NCBI RefSeq assembly: GCF_907164915.1
Contig: NC_061862.1
Span: forward strand, 143,459,913 to 143,523,912
Reading direction: 5' to 3'
DNA from: Impatiens glandulifera
Lineage: Eukaryota > Streptophyta > Magnoliopsida > Ericales > Balsaminaceae
DNA length: 64,000 nt
Shown: piece by piece, positions 12,601 to 24,159 of the stretch
How positions within the stretch are numbered: position 1 is the first letter of the stretch
How the letters are laid out: each line of letters begins with the position of its first letter
Made by a program: the position numbers and the translations under genes
The notes under the pieces: model-generated
What the model saw: only the letters and a program-made list of their open reading frames with translations
Told to the model about the DNA's origin: nothing
The model's database searches: none

Positions 12601-13596
12601 GATTATGTTATTCTCCTGCTCTATGTTGATGATATGCTGATTGTTGGGCATATTGCAAAAATTGAGAAGCTCAAAAGGGATTTGAACAAGTCTTTTGCGA
12701 TGAAGGATTTGGGTTCAGTGAAGCAGATCATAGGCATGGAAATCACAAGAGATAGAAAGAACAGAACACTTTGGCTATCACAGGAGAAGTACATTGAGAA
12801 GGTACTTGAGAGGTTTGCAATGAAAAATGTAAAACCGGTTTCAGTTCCACTTGTAGGTCATTTCAAGTTAAGTTATAAACAATGTCCTACAAGTGAGAAA
12901 GATAAAGATGAAATGAAGAATGTACCTTATACCTCTGCAGTTGGTAGTCTTATGTATGCCATGGTATGTACAAGACCGGACATAGCACACGCAGTTGGTG
13001 TTGTTAGTCGGTATCTCTCCAACCCTAGAGAAGAACATTGGTTGGCTGTTAAGTGGATTCTCAGATATCTTCGAGGCTCTTCGAAAGCACGTTTATGTTT
13101 CGGAAGTGATACTCCTATTTTGGAAGGCTTTACAGATTCTGATATGGCGGGTGATGTTGATTCAAGAAAATCTGTATCAGGTTTTTTGGTTACCTTTGTA
13201 GGCGGTGCTGTTTCGTGGTAGTCAAGGTTACAAAAGTGTGTTGCTTTGTCTACTACAGAAGCTGAGTATATTGCAGCTACTGAGGCATGTAAAGAGGTAT
13301 TATGGATGAAGAAGTTCCTACAAGAGTTGGGCCAAAAGCAAGAGAAGTTTACTTTGTTTTGCGACAGTCAAAGTGCCATTCATCTCTCAAAGAATTCAGT
13401 TTTTCATTCGAGATCCAAACACATCGACGTGAGATATCATTGGATACGTGATGTGCTTAAGGCAAAAGAGCTGAACTTGGAGAAGATTCATACAAGTGAG
13501 AATGGTGCTGATATGTTTACGAAATCCTTGCCTAAGGACAAGTTTGAAGATTGTCGGGAGAGAGCGGGTTTATTGGAGCCCGCGAAGTTGTGCTGA
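9622..13596 (+). pseudogene. Inner copia Gag-Pol polyprotein with three TAG stops
   Basis: A single reading frame of 1324 codons from ATG 9622, about the length of tobacco Tnt1 Gag-Pol. Order by approximate codon: Gag (1-230), zinc knuckle CX2CX4HX4C (237-250), aspartic protease VDSGASYH (296), GAG-pre-integrase LWHKRLGHLS (424), integrase with D (505), DNGGEY (549) and E in NGVAERMN (580), RT with DVKTAFLHGD (915) and YVDDM (1001), RNase H DSDMAGD (1172) and TEAEY (1211). The frame is unbroken except for TAG at 10198, 11680 and 13219 (codons 193, 687, 1200). There is no frameshift. Catalytic motifs remain, so this is a recently inactivated copy. GTG-initiated pieces within it are not separate genes. 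Confidence 0.95.
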
Positions 13597-13607
13597 CGGG
13601 GGAGATT
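13594..13607 (+). other. Polypurine tract of inner copia
   Basis: GACGGGGGAGATT directly before the 3' LTR; typical plus-strand primer. Confidence 0.85.
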
Positions 13608-14164
13608 TGTTGGGTCAGCTCATTTGGCAGCTGGGCCTAACAAATTAATAAAGCCCATTAGGGCATATTTAATTAAGGAAAAAAAACACAGCAGTTTGTG
13701 GGTAGTTTTTTCTCTCTCTCTCTTCAAGCAGTTCTTCCTCCATTAAAGCAGCAATTCCTCCATTGCAATAGCAGGTTCTTCTTCTGATTTCCTTTATCTC
13801 TTCTCCATTTGGTTAGCCATCTTTAGTGATGATGATAATGTATGTGAATGACAAGTTAGGATGAGGTTAATTGATAACTTTTGTTAGATTACCTCTAGGC
13901 TTGTATTGAACTACATTGTATACCCATTTGATATAGTGGATGATTTAAGTGGCCGAAGTGTCCCGTGGTTTTTACCTAATTTGGGTTTTCCACGTAAAAT
14001 CTTGGTGTCTTGCTCTCTGTTTCTTTAATTGTTTGATTGTTTGATGCTCAATTGTTTTGGATGCCTATTTGATTACACAAAAGGGAAAAATAATTGTTAG
14101 GCCTTGTTGTAGCTTGTTTATTTCTGAATTGCTAAACAGGTGCTATTATTCGATTTCTCCAACA
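13608..14164 (+). repeat. 3' LTR of inner copia
   Basis: 557 bp, near-identical to 9017-9572, followed by the AGTAA target duplication. Confidence 0.97.
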
Positions 14165-14169
14165 AGTAA

Positions 14170-16734
14170 CCATCTCCCATGTATTATTCTTGTGAAGTGA
14201 TTCCATCTCCTCACACATGGCAGCAATCCATTGCGCAGAATCAGCACCATTAACAGCTTTATTGTAAGAATACGGCTCGTTATGTATGACATCTTCAGCT
14301 ACCTAAAGTGCATAACTTACCATTTCTTCAGTATCATTCATAGAGGGACTGGTTTTCCTACTTCCAGGACCAGTTGAGATCTTTCTTCCCTCGATTGAAT
14401 GAATTAACCTGTCAGGAGCTTTAATTTACCTTCTAGGTCGTGTTGCAATGTCAGATTGACTTCCAGGTGCTCTAAATTGATAAACTTCCTCAGATGGCTT
14501 ATCAGTATCGTGTGTCATGTCAGTTGTCCCTTGATCTGGAGCCACCTCAAGCTCCACATGTTTCTCGGTATTATTATTTTCTCCAAAAAGTGATGGCTTG
14601 ATAGAGGAGTTAAGTATAAACTTCTCATTAAAGGTGACATCTTTGTTGAGGATTACTCTGCCTTCAGAAGATGGCCAGATTCTATATCTCTTGAATCCAT
14701 CTCCATAGCCCATGAAAATACCATGTTTTGTCCTTGGTTCCAACTTCCCTTCATTAACATGATAGTAAGATGTGCACCTAAAGACTTTCAAATGAGAATA
14801 ACCAACGATGTTACCAGACCATACATCGTAAGGGATTTTGCAATCAATCCCAGTGTGTGGTGCATGATTTATCAGATAGCAAGCCGTTAAGACAGCATCG
14901 CTCTAGTACTTTCTAGCCAATCCCGCATTAGAGAGCATGCTTATAACTCTATCTAACAATGTTTGATTCACCCTTTCTGCTACACCATTCTGCTGTGGTG
15001 TACCTCGGACAATGTGATGTCTTGCAATCCCCATATCCTTGCAGAACTCATTAAACTCAGATGAACAGAATTCAAGCCCATTATTTGTTCGCAGCCTCTT
15101 AACCTTCTTTCCAGTTTGATTCTCCACCAGTGTCTTCCAATGTTTGAAGGTCTTAAATACCTCGCTCTTATGTCTCAGAAGATACAACCAGGTAATCCTT
15201 GAGTAATCATCTATGAATGTTACAAAATAGCTATAACCTCTTATACCTTCAACTTGAGCAGAACCCCAGCAATCATAGTGGATATAATTCAGTGTGCCCT
15301 TAGTTTTGTGAACTTCCTTACTGAACTTACGGCGATGCTTTTTCCCGAAAATGCAATGTTCACACAACTCAAGGTTGGTAACCTTGTGGCCAGATAGAAG
15401 ATCTCGTTTGGACAGAATTTGCATCCCTTCTCCCCCATATGTCCAAGTCGCATATGCCACAACTTGGTTACATCAGGGTGCCGATTCACAAATTTGGATG
15501 CGACCCCAGCGGAACCTGTCAGTGTCTTACCTTGTAGTATATACAAGGTATTCTGTTTAATACCTTTTAGTATTATTTTTGAACCTTTACTGATGCACAA
15601 TGTTCCTTCTTCACCGCTAAACTTGAAACCTTTAGCATCTAAAATGCCTAAAGATATTAAGTTCTTCTTTAGTTGAGGAACATGTCGAACGCCAGTTAGG
15701 GTCCGTATCTTACCATCATCAGTCAAAACTTTGATAGTCCCAATATCCACCGTTCTACATATGACATCATTTCCCATGACAACGTTTCCACCATCATAAT
15801 CTTCATAGGTATCGAACCATTCTTTGTTCGGACTCATATGATATGAACACCCTGAATCCAACACCCACGTATCAATAGGGTGTAGAGAAGCGTTGGCTAC
15901 AAGGGCAATGTCCTCCTCCGAGTCGGTGTCTTTGTTTTTATGTGCTATCGCAGTTGTAGAATATTTGCCCCTTTTCTTAGGACAATTATTCTTCTAGTGA
16001 CTAGGTTCTTTAGAATAATTGCAGATGTCTTTAGCACTAGGGCCCTTAGCTTTGTATTTCTGATCCTTCTTCTTTCCAGACCCTTTGTAGTTGACTGTGC
16101 TGACAATCAACCCAGATGCTTGACTGTCTAAAATTTTACCGCTCGCCTTATGACGCAGTTCTCTAGTATGAAGTGCTGACCGAACTTCCTCTAGAGTTAT
16201 AGAGTCTTTACCCACAACGAATGATTGAATAAAATTTTCAAACGAGTTGGGTAAAGATACTAATAGAATTAATGCAGCATCTTCATCTTCGATCTTAACA
16301 TCTATATTTATCAATTCAAGTAATATAGTGTTTAACTTATCAAGATGTTCACGAAGAGACTTACCTTCAATCATACGAAGACTGAACAGACGTTGTTTCA
16401 ATAACAACTTGTTAGTTAGTGACTTTGTCATGTACAAAGCCTCTAACTTCGACCACAGACCGATTGCGGTATCTTCATCTGATACCTTAGTAATCACTTC
16501 ATCAGCCAAACAGAGTAAAATCGTTGAGTGTGTCTTCTCTTCCAAGACCTCAAGCTCAGTAGTGATTTTACCAGAAGTAGACTCCTTTGCAGGACCTGCA
16601 ACTATCTTCGCCTTTTCCTTCGACAATGGTGCTCAGACGCCTTTTTGTTTAAGCAAGGCTCGCATTTTGATCTGCCATAGACCAAAACTGTTTCGCCCTG
16701 TGAATTTTTCAATTTTCAAATTCATTGAAGACAT
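14170..16734 (-). pseudogene. Outer copia gag, protease, integrase and RT start (broken)
   Basis: From ATG 16734 on the minus strand. Gag starts MSSMNLKIEKFTGRN and meets a TGA within 40 codons, then continues through KSLREHLDKLN to a zinc knuckle (about 15990-16015) whose second Cys is Ser and which has a stop just after it. Protease LDSGCSYHMS lies near 15860, GAG-pre-integrase LWHMRLGHMG near 15460. Integrase keeps the first Asp (IDDYSR) and the Glu (NGVAERVN), but the middle Asp block reads RTNNGLEF (about 15070-15095), Asp to Asn. The frame then shifts and stops, and reaches an RT start (WIAAMCEEMESL, about 14210) where the inner element cuts it. Confidence 0.92.
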
Positions 16735-16780
16735 TCTCTCGCCAGAAAACAAATAGTGATAATCTGATCGGATCTAACCC

Positions 16781-16792
16781 GCTCTGATACCA
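16781..16792 (-). other. Primer-binding site of outer copia
   Basis: Minus strand reads TGGTATCAGAGC, initiator tRNA-Met type, two bases inside the 5' LTR. Confidence 0.92.
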
Positions 16793-16794
16793 AT

Positions 16795-17030
16795 TGTTGA
16801 GCGGAATGCAAGAAAGTGATGAACAATGAAGTGTGAAAAAAACAGATGAAGAGAGATTTCTTATTGTCAAAGATTAAGATAAAATAGATTACGACTAATG
16901 AAAAGGAATTACAACTATCTAAAGTCAGAAAGAAAGAAAACGTAAAACATCTAACTTAATAAGCATAACTGTGGAATAAATGTGATGTAAATGAAATTAT
17001 TAATTCTTATACTAAAGGCAAAACGTTACA
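16795..17030 (-). repeat. 5' LTR of outer copia
   Basis: 236 bp, pairs with 7334-7558; followed on the plus strand by the ACATA target duplication. Confidence 0.92.
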
Positions 17031-17035
17031 ACATA

Positions 17036-17312
17036 TAATAATGCTTAATTTTTAAAGTGTCCGGATTGTCAAGTCGAGAACTATGGTTAATTTGGATATA
17101 TATGTGAGAATTAATTGATACTTTGGTTGGATTGTTGGTTGACCCGCTCATAAACTTAAACGGTTAAAAATAAAATTAAAAATGTTATATGTATGTTTCG
17201 AACTTGCAATCTAACAAAACAAATACATTTTTTAACTAACTAGACTAATAAGACTTTATAATTTAAATTCAACACCAAATTTGATGAACGCGGGACATTT
17301 TTAATAATATAA
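17036..17312. repeat. ~320-bp tandem repeat, unit 2 (body)
   Basis: Resumes the array after the copia insertion. It shows the unit landmarks (GCTTAATTTTTAAAGTGTCCGG, GGATATATATGTGAGA, CATAAACTTAAACGG, TTTCGAACTTGCAA, GAACGCGGGACATTTTT) and is interrupted at 17312 by the solo LTR. Its tail reappears at 18643. Confidence 0.75.
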
Positions 17313-18642
17313 TGTTAGATAAAATTAGACCGGTTCACATAAACCTAACTTAAATAAATATTCCATGCAGGAACAAGGAACCGGACCGGACAAACAAAAG
17401 AACTGGCTAAAGCAAACTAGCCGGTCAAGTCATTAAACCGACCAGGAACACTTGGAATATAACCGCACAAAGAAAGGATCGGCCAAAGCTTAAAACCGGA
17501 AACATCAGACAGCCGACCAGCCACAAGGCAAAGGAATAACCGGAAGAAGTCCGGTTACATCACTCGTACCGGAAGCCATCCGGTTAAGTCGAATGACCGA
17601 CCAGTACAAGAAGACAATTCGGGTATCTGTTGAGAATGATACCAAAGGAACAGACTAAACACTTCCATATTCATACAAGTCTGAGGAAAGTCTGCAGGCT
17701 GCAGAAGACAGTCCTACAGAATCTTTCCACTTCGGGATAAGTCAGAAAGGAGATCTTCCAAGTACAGACAACTGTCTAACAGACAGTGTCTACATTGAGT
17801 AAAAGACAAACCTAGCAGGTTTGTCTTACATACCGGAAGAACAGACTGCCAGGTCTGAGATTGACCGACAGGTCTGAGGTTGACCGTCAGGTCTGAAAAG
17901 ATGACCGCAGGGTCTGAATCACTGAATCACTGAACATCTGCACCCCTGCTCAGCCAATCAGATTCAAGGTATTGAAATATGACCGTTGGCATATTTCACC
18001 TATAAAAGGGGCAGTTGAAGAATAGTAAAGGTGTGACACAAGAGACAAGCGACATACAGTGAGAAAAGTGAGAAATTCTAAGAGCATTTACTCTAAAAGT
18101 GATAAGACTGTGTTGTTCTAAGAAAGTCTAAGTGCAAAAGTTAAAGTGTGTGTCTTACAATTTCGATGTAAATTGTAAGGGTGTCATCGAGCAGGAAATA
18201 AGTCTCGGTCGGATTGTACTTGTATTCCTTAGTGAATATCCTTCTCGCGGTTTCGAGAGGAAGGGGTGACGTAGGAGTTTTATCTCCGAACATCCATAAA
18301 ATCTGTTTTGTCATTTACTTTCTGCCGGTTCCATTATCTAACCGATCCGTACCACTATAACCGACTTAACTCTATCCAAGCCGAATCACTAGGTTACCGA
18401 AACCGACCCATCAATTTCTAAACCCTCATCATCCGAAACCGGTTCTGCCTATTATACAAGTGTGCCGCTTCAACCTGAAAACAAACCTCTTTCGCGCTTG
18501 AACTTAGTTCAAGGGTTTGTGACAGGTTGTGTAGTATTGAAACCCCGGTGTTAATCTCTAACCGGATTAATCACCACCCTCCGAGTGAGAACCGCTAACT
18601 AGTCCAACCCCCGGTCCTCCAGCGGCTATCTAGATCCTAACA
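17313..18642 (+). mobile_element. Solo LTR, 1.33 kb
   Basis: Ends are TGTTAG and CTAACA with a perfect 5-bp target duplication TATAA (17308-17312, 18643-18647). Inside is a promoter-like block: CCAAT near 17952-17960 and TATAAAAG at 18001. The region near the 3' end (18260-18300) resembles U5 sequence of plant LTRs. A short TTGACCG..CAGGTCTGA repeat lies at 17850-17930. No internal region or coding sequence is present, so it is a solo LTR left by LTR-LTR recombination. Size favours a SIRE-like copia or a gypsy parent; the family is not decidable here. Confidence 0.85.
18001..18008 (+). promoter_or_regulatory. TATA box in the solo LTR
   Basis: TATAAAAG, with a CCAAT motif about 50 bp upstream; the probable retrotransposon promoter. 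Confidence 0.6.
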
Positions 18643-18870
18643 TATAAGTTCAACTTTTAAACTAACTAATATATATATAATGATGCTTAATTTTCAAAGT
18701 GTTCGGATTGCCGGGTCGAGAGTTGTGGTTAATTTGGATATATATGTGAGAGTATTGAATACTTGGGTCGGATTGTTGGTTGATCCGCCCATAAACATAA
18801 AACGATTATGTATGTTTCAAATTTGTAACATAACAAAACAAGTACAACTTTTTAACCAAGTGTGACTGAG
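18643..18870. repeat. ~320-bp tandem repeat, end of unit 2 and truncated unit 3
   Basis: Continues with ATAAGTTCAACTTTTAAAC, AACTAATATATATATAATG, then GCTTAATTTTCAAAGTGTTCGG and GGATATATATGTGAGAG. Similarity ends near 18865. DNA from 18871 to 19614 is AT-rich with no supported feature. Confidence 0.7.
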
Positions 18871-19614
18871 ATGTGGTTTGTCAAAAGATAATAGGCCGAT
18901 TACAATTGAAAGTGTTTAAAAGATATAAATCAAATATTTGATTGACCAAAGTGTGAGGTAACGATACTAAATATTAAAAAATATGAATTAGATATATTAT
19001 ATACCAAAGTGAAAGTGTAAGGTGAAGAGATGAGAGGTTCATTGGGAAAAAAATATGTGATGAGATATGTGAGAAAATAAGTTATTTTACCAAAGTGAAT
19101 AAAATATAAAAAGAGAGTGTTCTATTTTTTATTTTAATATATTATTTATGATTTATTAAGAATTTTAAACATTTAATACATATTATTATAATTTTTTTAA
19201 ATTAGTTTTTATATTTTTATCTGTTAAAATAAAAGTCCTATATTATTAATATTTATTGTTATTATATTATTTAAAATAAATGTTTAAACTAAAAAAAATT
19301 GATTTGTACTACAATTTTTAATATCTAATAGAAATAAATATCTAAATTTATCATTAAAAAAAATATCTAAATTTGAAATACATAATATTCTGAGATTTAG
19401 GATTTAGAGTTTGGGTGAACTTGAAAAAAATTGTGGTGTACTTAAAAATAATAACGATTTTTTAAAAAAAAAACGAATGGATAAAAGTAAGTTTTACTAT
19501 TTTTTTTAATAATTATATAAATAAACCATGAGTTATATTGATTTTTTTTTAAATAAGTGTATTTCTACCTTTAAAATAAATAAATAAAATATTTACGTTC
19601 CAACCACCAAGATC

Positions 19615-19891
19615 GGGGAAATTTGATGAGATGACACTGAAGGTGCCCTTAATTGCAAAAAGTGTCCGCACTTAAAAAAAGCGCTGGTGGCACTTTTATT
19701 TTTTTTGGACGAAAATGCCTCGGTTGCGAGACGCAACCGGCATTTGAGAGACACACCCGGCATTCGCGAGACGCAACCGGCATTCGCGAGACAAAATTAA
19801 AAAAATAAAAAAAAAAATCGTCTCTTTTTTTAGCTGAACATTTTTTTTTTTAATTAAAGGTATTTTCAGTGTCATCTCATCAAATTTCCCC
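19615..19891. mobile_element. 277-bp MITE with inner GC-rich tandem repeats
   Basis: Terminal inverted repeats of about 28 bp: GGGGAAATTTGATGAGATGA at the left and its complement ending at 19891. The first ~20 bases match the ends of the Pack-MULE-like element at 39544-42471, so both probably use the same transposase. The middle (19725-19795) has about four copies of a ~22-bp unit containing GCGAGACGCAACCGGCATT, very GC-rich for this region. No convincing target duplication is seen. Confidence 0.75.
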
Positions 19892-19945
19892 GATATCCGT
19901 GTTTGATATTATTTATATAAAATATATTTTATCTACACTGGTACT

Positions 19946-19989
<44 letters not shown>

Positions 19990-20690
19990 AATATGTAACT
20001 TTATTTTTATTTAAATTGTTATTTTTATCTTATATTTGTTAAAAAAAAATTATTTTTTTTATTATTTAATATTTTTTAAAATTTATAAATATATATTAAC
20101 TTTATAAAAAAAAAATTATCTTATTTAAGATTCTAAAAAACCACAAACATAATTAAAGTAATCGTATATTAATGTTACATTCTTCATATAGCTATAGAAA
20201 AATAAAAAATATTCAAAAAAAAAAAAACTTGGCCTGCATCCCATGAAATTTCATATTATTTCTGATAGAAAACCCAATAATATTTACAGTACATATAGAA
20301 ATGTTCTGTGCAAGACACAAACATAAACTAAAAAGAAATCAAACAAACCAACTGTTCTTGCTTCCAGCCTCTACCAAAAATTCCTAGAACTAAGATCAGA
20401 AACTGAAAACACTCTCTTAATTTAGTTATCTCGAACCGAGTTCATACAAGAACAAGACTAACCGTCTGGATCGATTGATCAATTGATCGACAGAGAGTGT
20501 TGCAGCTTCTTTTTCATGAATCACAGTTTTTAATATCTGTTAGTAGTGGCTGATAGCAATTGAGCTGTTGTTGCCTTGCTCCTTTTTATATATATAACAA
20601 TGCTTTCAATTGTATTAGTTTTTGTGTTGAAAACATATTTCTGTCTCATAAATATAAATATATATGGGGCGGCGATTGAGCAGGATATGA
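19892..20690. other. AT-rich spacer with (TA)n, then probable 3' UTR of the EEP gene
   Basis: (TA)n at 19949-19986. From about 20230 the base composition becomes less extreme, which suits the 3' UTR of the minus-strand gene ending at 20691. No coding sequence is supported. Confidence 0.5.
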
Positions 20691-23600
20691 TCAAGCATGG
20701 GGCATCCTTAATGGAGAGAAGACGACAGTTAATCGTGCATGATCAGATAAAGAGTAATTCTCCGGCCAAGTACCTTTCTCCACTTCAGTTGGGAATAAAA
20801 CCGCATTCTTCACACTGAAACCTACCACTTGTTCTTCTTTATTACCATTTTCTTCTTCTTCTTCTGGCTCTTTGTTGCTGTTGCTGCTGCTGCTACTGCT
20901 CTTTTCTATTTCTCTTTTCTCTGACCATGTAGGATTCCAAATCCTTTGCTGAGAATATTTTTACAAAATATGAGAAATTTAAAAGAAACAATTCTAAGGA
21001 GTTTAAGAAATAAAGGGAAGTTACCTGAAATTCTTTGTAATCAAGAACACGATTTCCATCAATATCTGCTTGCACCCATAAATCCCTCAACTCTTCAAGA
21101 CTAAGTCCACGGGGATGGCCAGTTAAATTAAGCTGTTGGATGAATTAATAACACATCATTTATCGTCAAAGCAATGGTCAAAGCAAAATAGATTATGTAA
21201 TTCGAGGAATTAATCATACTTGTCGCGATGCTTCACAGAAACCAGAGTATGTAATATAATCGCCCTCACTATCAGCTTTCAGGAAAGCAAAAGCATCATC
21301 CTCTGTGAGGGAGGCTCTCCGAAGTAAATACTGCAAATTGAAGAATTCTAAATTAATTAAGACATAATGAAGTTTTCTTCATAATAATCGAGAATGATGA
21401 TTTACAAAGAGCGAACAAAGCCAGTCCACGAGTACAAAACAAAGTTAAAAGTGAAACCATTCTCAACCATTAGAGAATACAATCACAGTCGAGAAGAACT
21501 TATGAGGTCTACCTCCATTTTTGGAACAAGCAGAAGGCAACCATTAATCACGTCTCAAAGAGCAGGTACCTTGTCCTGCCAGAATTATCAAGCAATATGT
21601 CGGATACTAAACATGCTTTTTTTATTATAACGTCACTTTTGTTAGCAGGTTTCAAGGACATCAAACATAAGACTACCCAAATTATGCACAACCAAATGAA
21701 CATGAACAAAACCTTGTACCATATGTTAAATACAAGGGATATAAGTTTTTTTTACCTTAAACATACTAAATACTGCTTCACTCCAACTTGTTTTGAGCAA
21801 TTTGCGGTATCTATTAGGATTAAGAAGCCAGATAAAATCCACACCGCATATGTTTCCCCGATGATTAATATGGCTAACCCACTGCATCAAAACATTATAA
21901 GCAATATAAGAAATATCCAAAACAATTAACAAAATGCTATTTAGTAGGCTGCCTCACCTTTTGCTCATCTGCATCAGTATACTGATGCGCAGTATCATAC
22001 GCCGACGCAAAGCCTTGGGATCTAAGGAACTTGTAAATATGACCTCGTTTACTTCCATTCCAATCCCTAGACACAGTAAAACAACAGTTAATACCCTATT
22101 TTTGCTAATTGCCAAAAGAAAATTGTTGTAAATTTAATCGATGTGGTGTGACTAGGATGATGAAAACTGGTTTCTGAAATGTTTTTAACTGAAACTTATC
22201 CTCTCATCAATCATTTTCGTCAATCAAATCATTCAAATCATTAATTAAAATACTAAAATGCCCTTAATTTATATTTTGTTACAATTTAAAATATTAAATA
22301 TGAAAGGATATTTTAGTCATTTAATCCAGCTAACCCTAAATAATCTACTATTTCATCAAATAAGCTCTTGTTGATTTGTAAATATTTCAAGCATCTAGGA
22401 GAAACTCAGAAAATTACATATAACATACCCACAGAGGATGATAGGTAAAGGATTAAGCTTGTGTTCTTCCTGGTAAGATTCAACATATTGCAAAATTTTG
22501 TACACCTGCAACAAGATGACATAAAATGCATGATTAGGGCACAAGAGATTATTAAAAAAAAACTCTATTAAAACTACCATAAGTTAGGTACTATGCAATT
22601 CAGTTTTACCTGGTTTAATCTCACCAAACAAAAACTTGAATCATGTGGAAACAACAGGTGGGTATTAACAATAAGCATTTCTTGGTGAACATCATTGCTT
22701 AGACAATGTGGTGGGAAATATTCAACGTGCAATAGCTGAGCAACACGGTCTCCGATATCGTTAAACAACAATTCTCGATGATTTAGAACTCTGAAGTGAT
22801 CTTTGTGCACTGAAGTTAGAAGACCTGTCAAATTTGCAAAATTGAAATAACATTAAGAAACCAACTTTCAAATTTCTACAAAATTACCCTTTGGTTTAAA
22901 GAAGACAAAATCATTTATCCAATAAAATAAACATATTTGATTTCAGCACTAGGGTTTTTGGAATGGATGACCTCTACTTCCAACCTATTTTGGGTTATAT
23001 CCAAATAAGTAACAGTTTTGTGATAGAGAAGATGAAAAAGCAACTTGCTATAGAGTGGTCCCAACAACTATGTGCTCTACTTGCTTTCATTGTCATGGAA
23101 AGTTTGAACAAAAATGGAGAAAAAAATGATGCAAGACAGATGGGGAAGATGATGATGATGAATTAGGGCATCCTTTTACAACTAGAAAATATGTAAAAAA
23201 TGGTTGATTTAATTAGGTTTGAAGAAGGCATTATTACCATCTCCACGGTTATTGGTGCGGGCAAGCTTGAAATTGATGTAACCAGCATTCCCAAGTCTCT
23301 TCTCATACATATTAACAAGTTCCTCATTCCCAACCCAAAATTCCTATAAAAATGAAGACTTTAGAAAAATTCATCAATTCTCTAAATAACCCATAAGAGA
23401 AAATTCATCAAATTACCCACCTGAAGACAAATAATGGAAGAACGCTCACACAATAGCCAGTTCAAGATTTTATGATTCCTCTTCCACCAATAAGGTCTAA
23501 TATCACTTTCCCTGGAAATCTGGTCCTGTTGAATTGAATGAATTGAAATGAAATGAAATGGAATTGAATAAGTAAGTACCCACCCATCCACCAAAAAAAA

Positions 23601-23759
23601 CCCACCTACCTCTTTGTTGAGTCTCTTGTAAATTGGAGCTAGAATGTTGAAAGTGGTGCAAGAGATTGAATTGGGTTCTGCAATGGAGGAAGCAATGGCA
23701 TAACTTCCAATTCTAGAGATTTTGGGTTTGGTCATTAGCCTGCTCTTCTTCCTTCCCAT
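20691..23759 (-). CDS. Calcium-binding endonuclease/exonuclease/phosphatase family protein
   Basis: Ten GT-AG exons give 454 aa: 23610-23759, 23421-23525, 23238-23343, 22610-22824, 22429-22505, 21958-22066, 21756-21881, 21220-21330, 21025-21132, 20691-20948. An EEP (CCR4/DNase I-like) fold is shown by FNILAPIY (about 38), the metal-ligand Glu in CLQE (86), THLLF (about 171), GDWN (218-221) and SDH (437-439). Before the last block are EF-hands: one canonical loop DIDGNRVLDYKE (356-367) and one degenerate at about 315-328. This arrangement is that of Arabidopsis At1g02270 and At5g54130, Mg-dependent phosphodiesterase-like proteins of unknown substrate. An acidic, Ser/Glu-rich linker lies at about 385-410. 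The gene looks intact. Confidence 0.93.
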
Positions 23760-24159
23760 ATCTTAAAGAACACAAACGCAGAGAGGAGGGAATTGCGCAT
23801 GCGCTTCTTCAAAATATGAATTTACGGATGGAATCACTAATGGAAATGGAATTTGGAAATGGATGGCCTTGATTTTATGATCGATCTCTTTTCTTTTAAG
23901 AGAGAGAGAGAGAAGAAAGTCGGAAAAAAGCATAATTAACGGGATACAGAATACAGAAAAAAGCCGGCGGGGCCGGCTTTTTTTTCGTTTATGGTGGAGA
24001 CCGTAGACAGACAGATAGACAATATACAGATATTATTATTATCATTTTTTAATAACCGTATGTTATTTTTATTATATTATTTATTCATCACTTCAATCAT
24101 GCGCTCCTTTCATTATTATTAAAGGTCGTTGGTTTGGATTCGGAATATTTAAATGTCTT

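Larger units (their letters stand above)
9017..14164 (+). mobile_element. Inner Ty1/copia LTR retrotransposon, nearly complete, young
   Basis: 5148 bp with LTRs at 9017-9572 and 13608-14164, TG..CA ends and a perfect 5-bp target duplication AGTAA (9012-9016, 14165-14169). The order is 5' LTR, tRNA-iMet-type primer-binding site, one gag-pol frame, polypurine tract, 3' LTR. By eye the LTRs differ by about nine substitutions and two short indels in ~556 bp (about 1.6%), so the insertion is recent. Its target was the RT region of the outer copia, in opposite orientation. Layout and length are those of Tnt1-like copia elements. Confidence 0.97.
7334..17030 (-). mobile_element. Outer Ty1/copia LTR retrotransposon, degenerate, interrupted
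   Basis: Flanking LTRs (7334-7558 and 16795-17030) have TG..CA ends and a perfect 5-bp target duplication ACATA (7329-7333 and 17031-17035). On the minus strand, a primer-binding site next to the 5' LTR is followed by gag, protease, integrase, RT and RNase H in copia order. The two LTRs differ by many substitutions and indels, so the insertion is old. A younger copia element (9017-14164) sits in its RT region. Without that insert and its 5-bp duplication the element is 4544 bp. It landed inside the ~320-bp tandem array. Confidence 0.95.

Noticed and set aside
10198..13221. Stop-codon readthrough or recoding to explain three TAGs in the inner copia
   Set aside because: Copia elements normally use one uninterrupted frame. 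The three stops lie at unrelated places (end of gag, after integrase, in RNase H), so mutation is simpler.
19611..19900. A 9-bp target duplication for the small MITE
   Set aside because: Flanks ACCAAGATC and GATATCCGT do not match beyond chance, so only the terminal repeats are claimed.
20576..20818. Plus-strand 80-aa ORF
   Set aside because: Shadow of the last exon of the minus-strand EEP gene.
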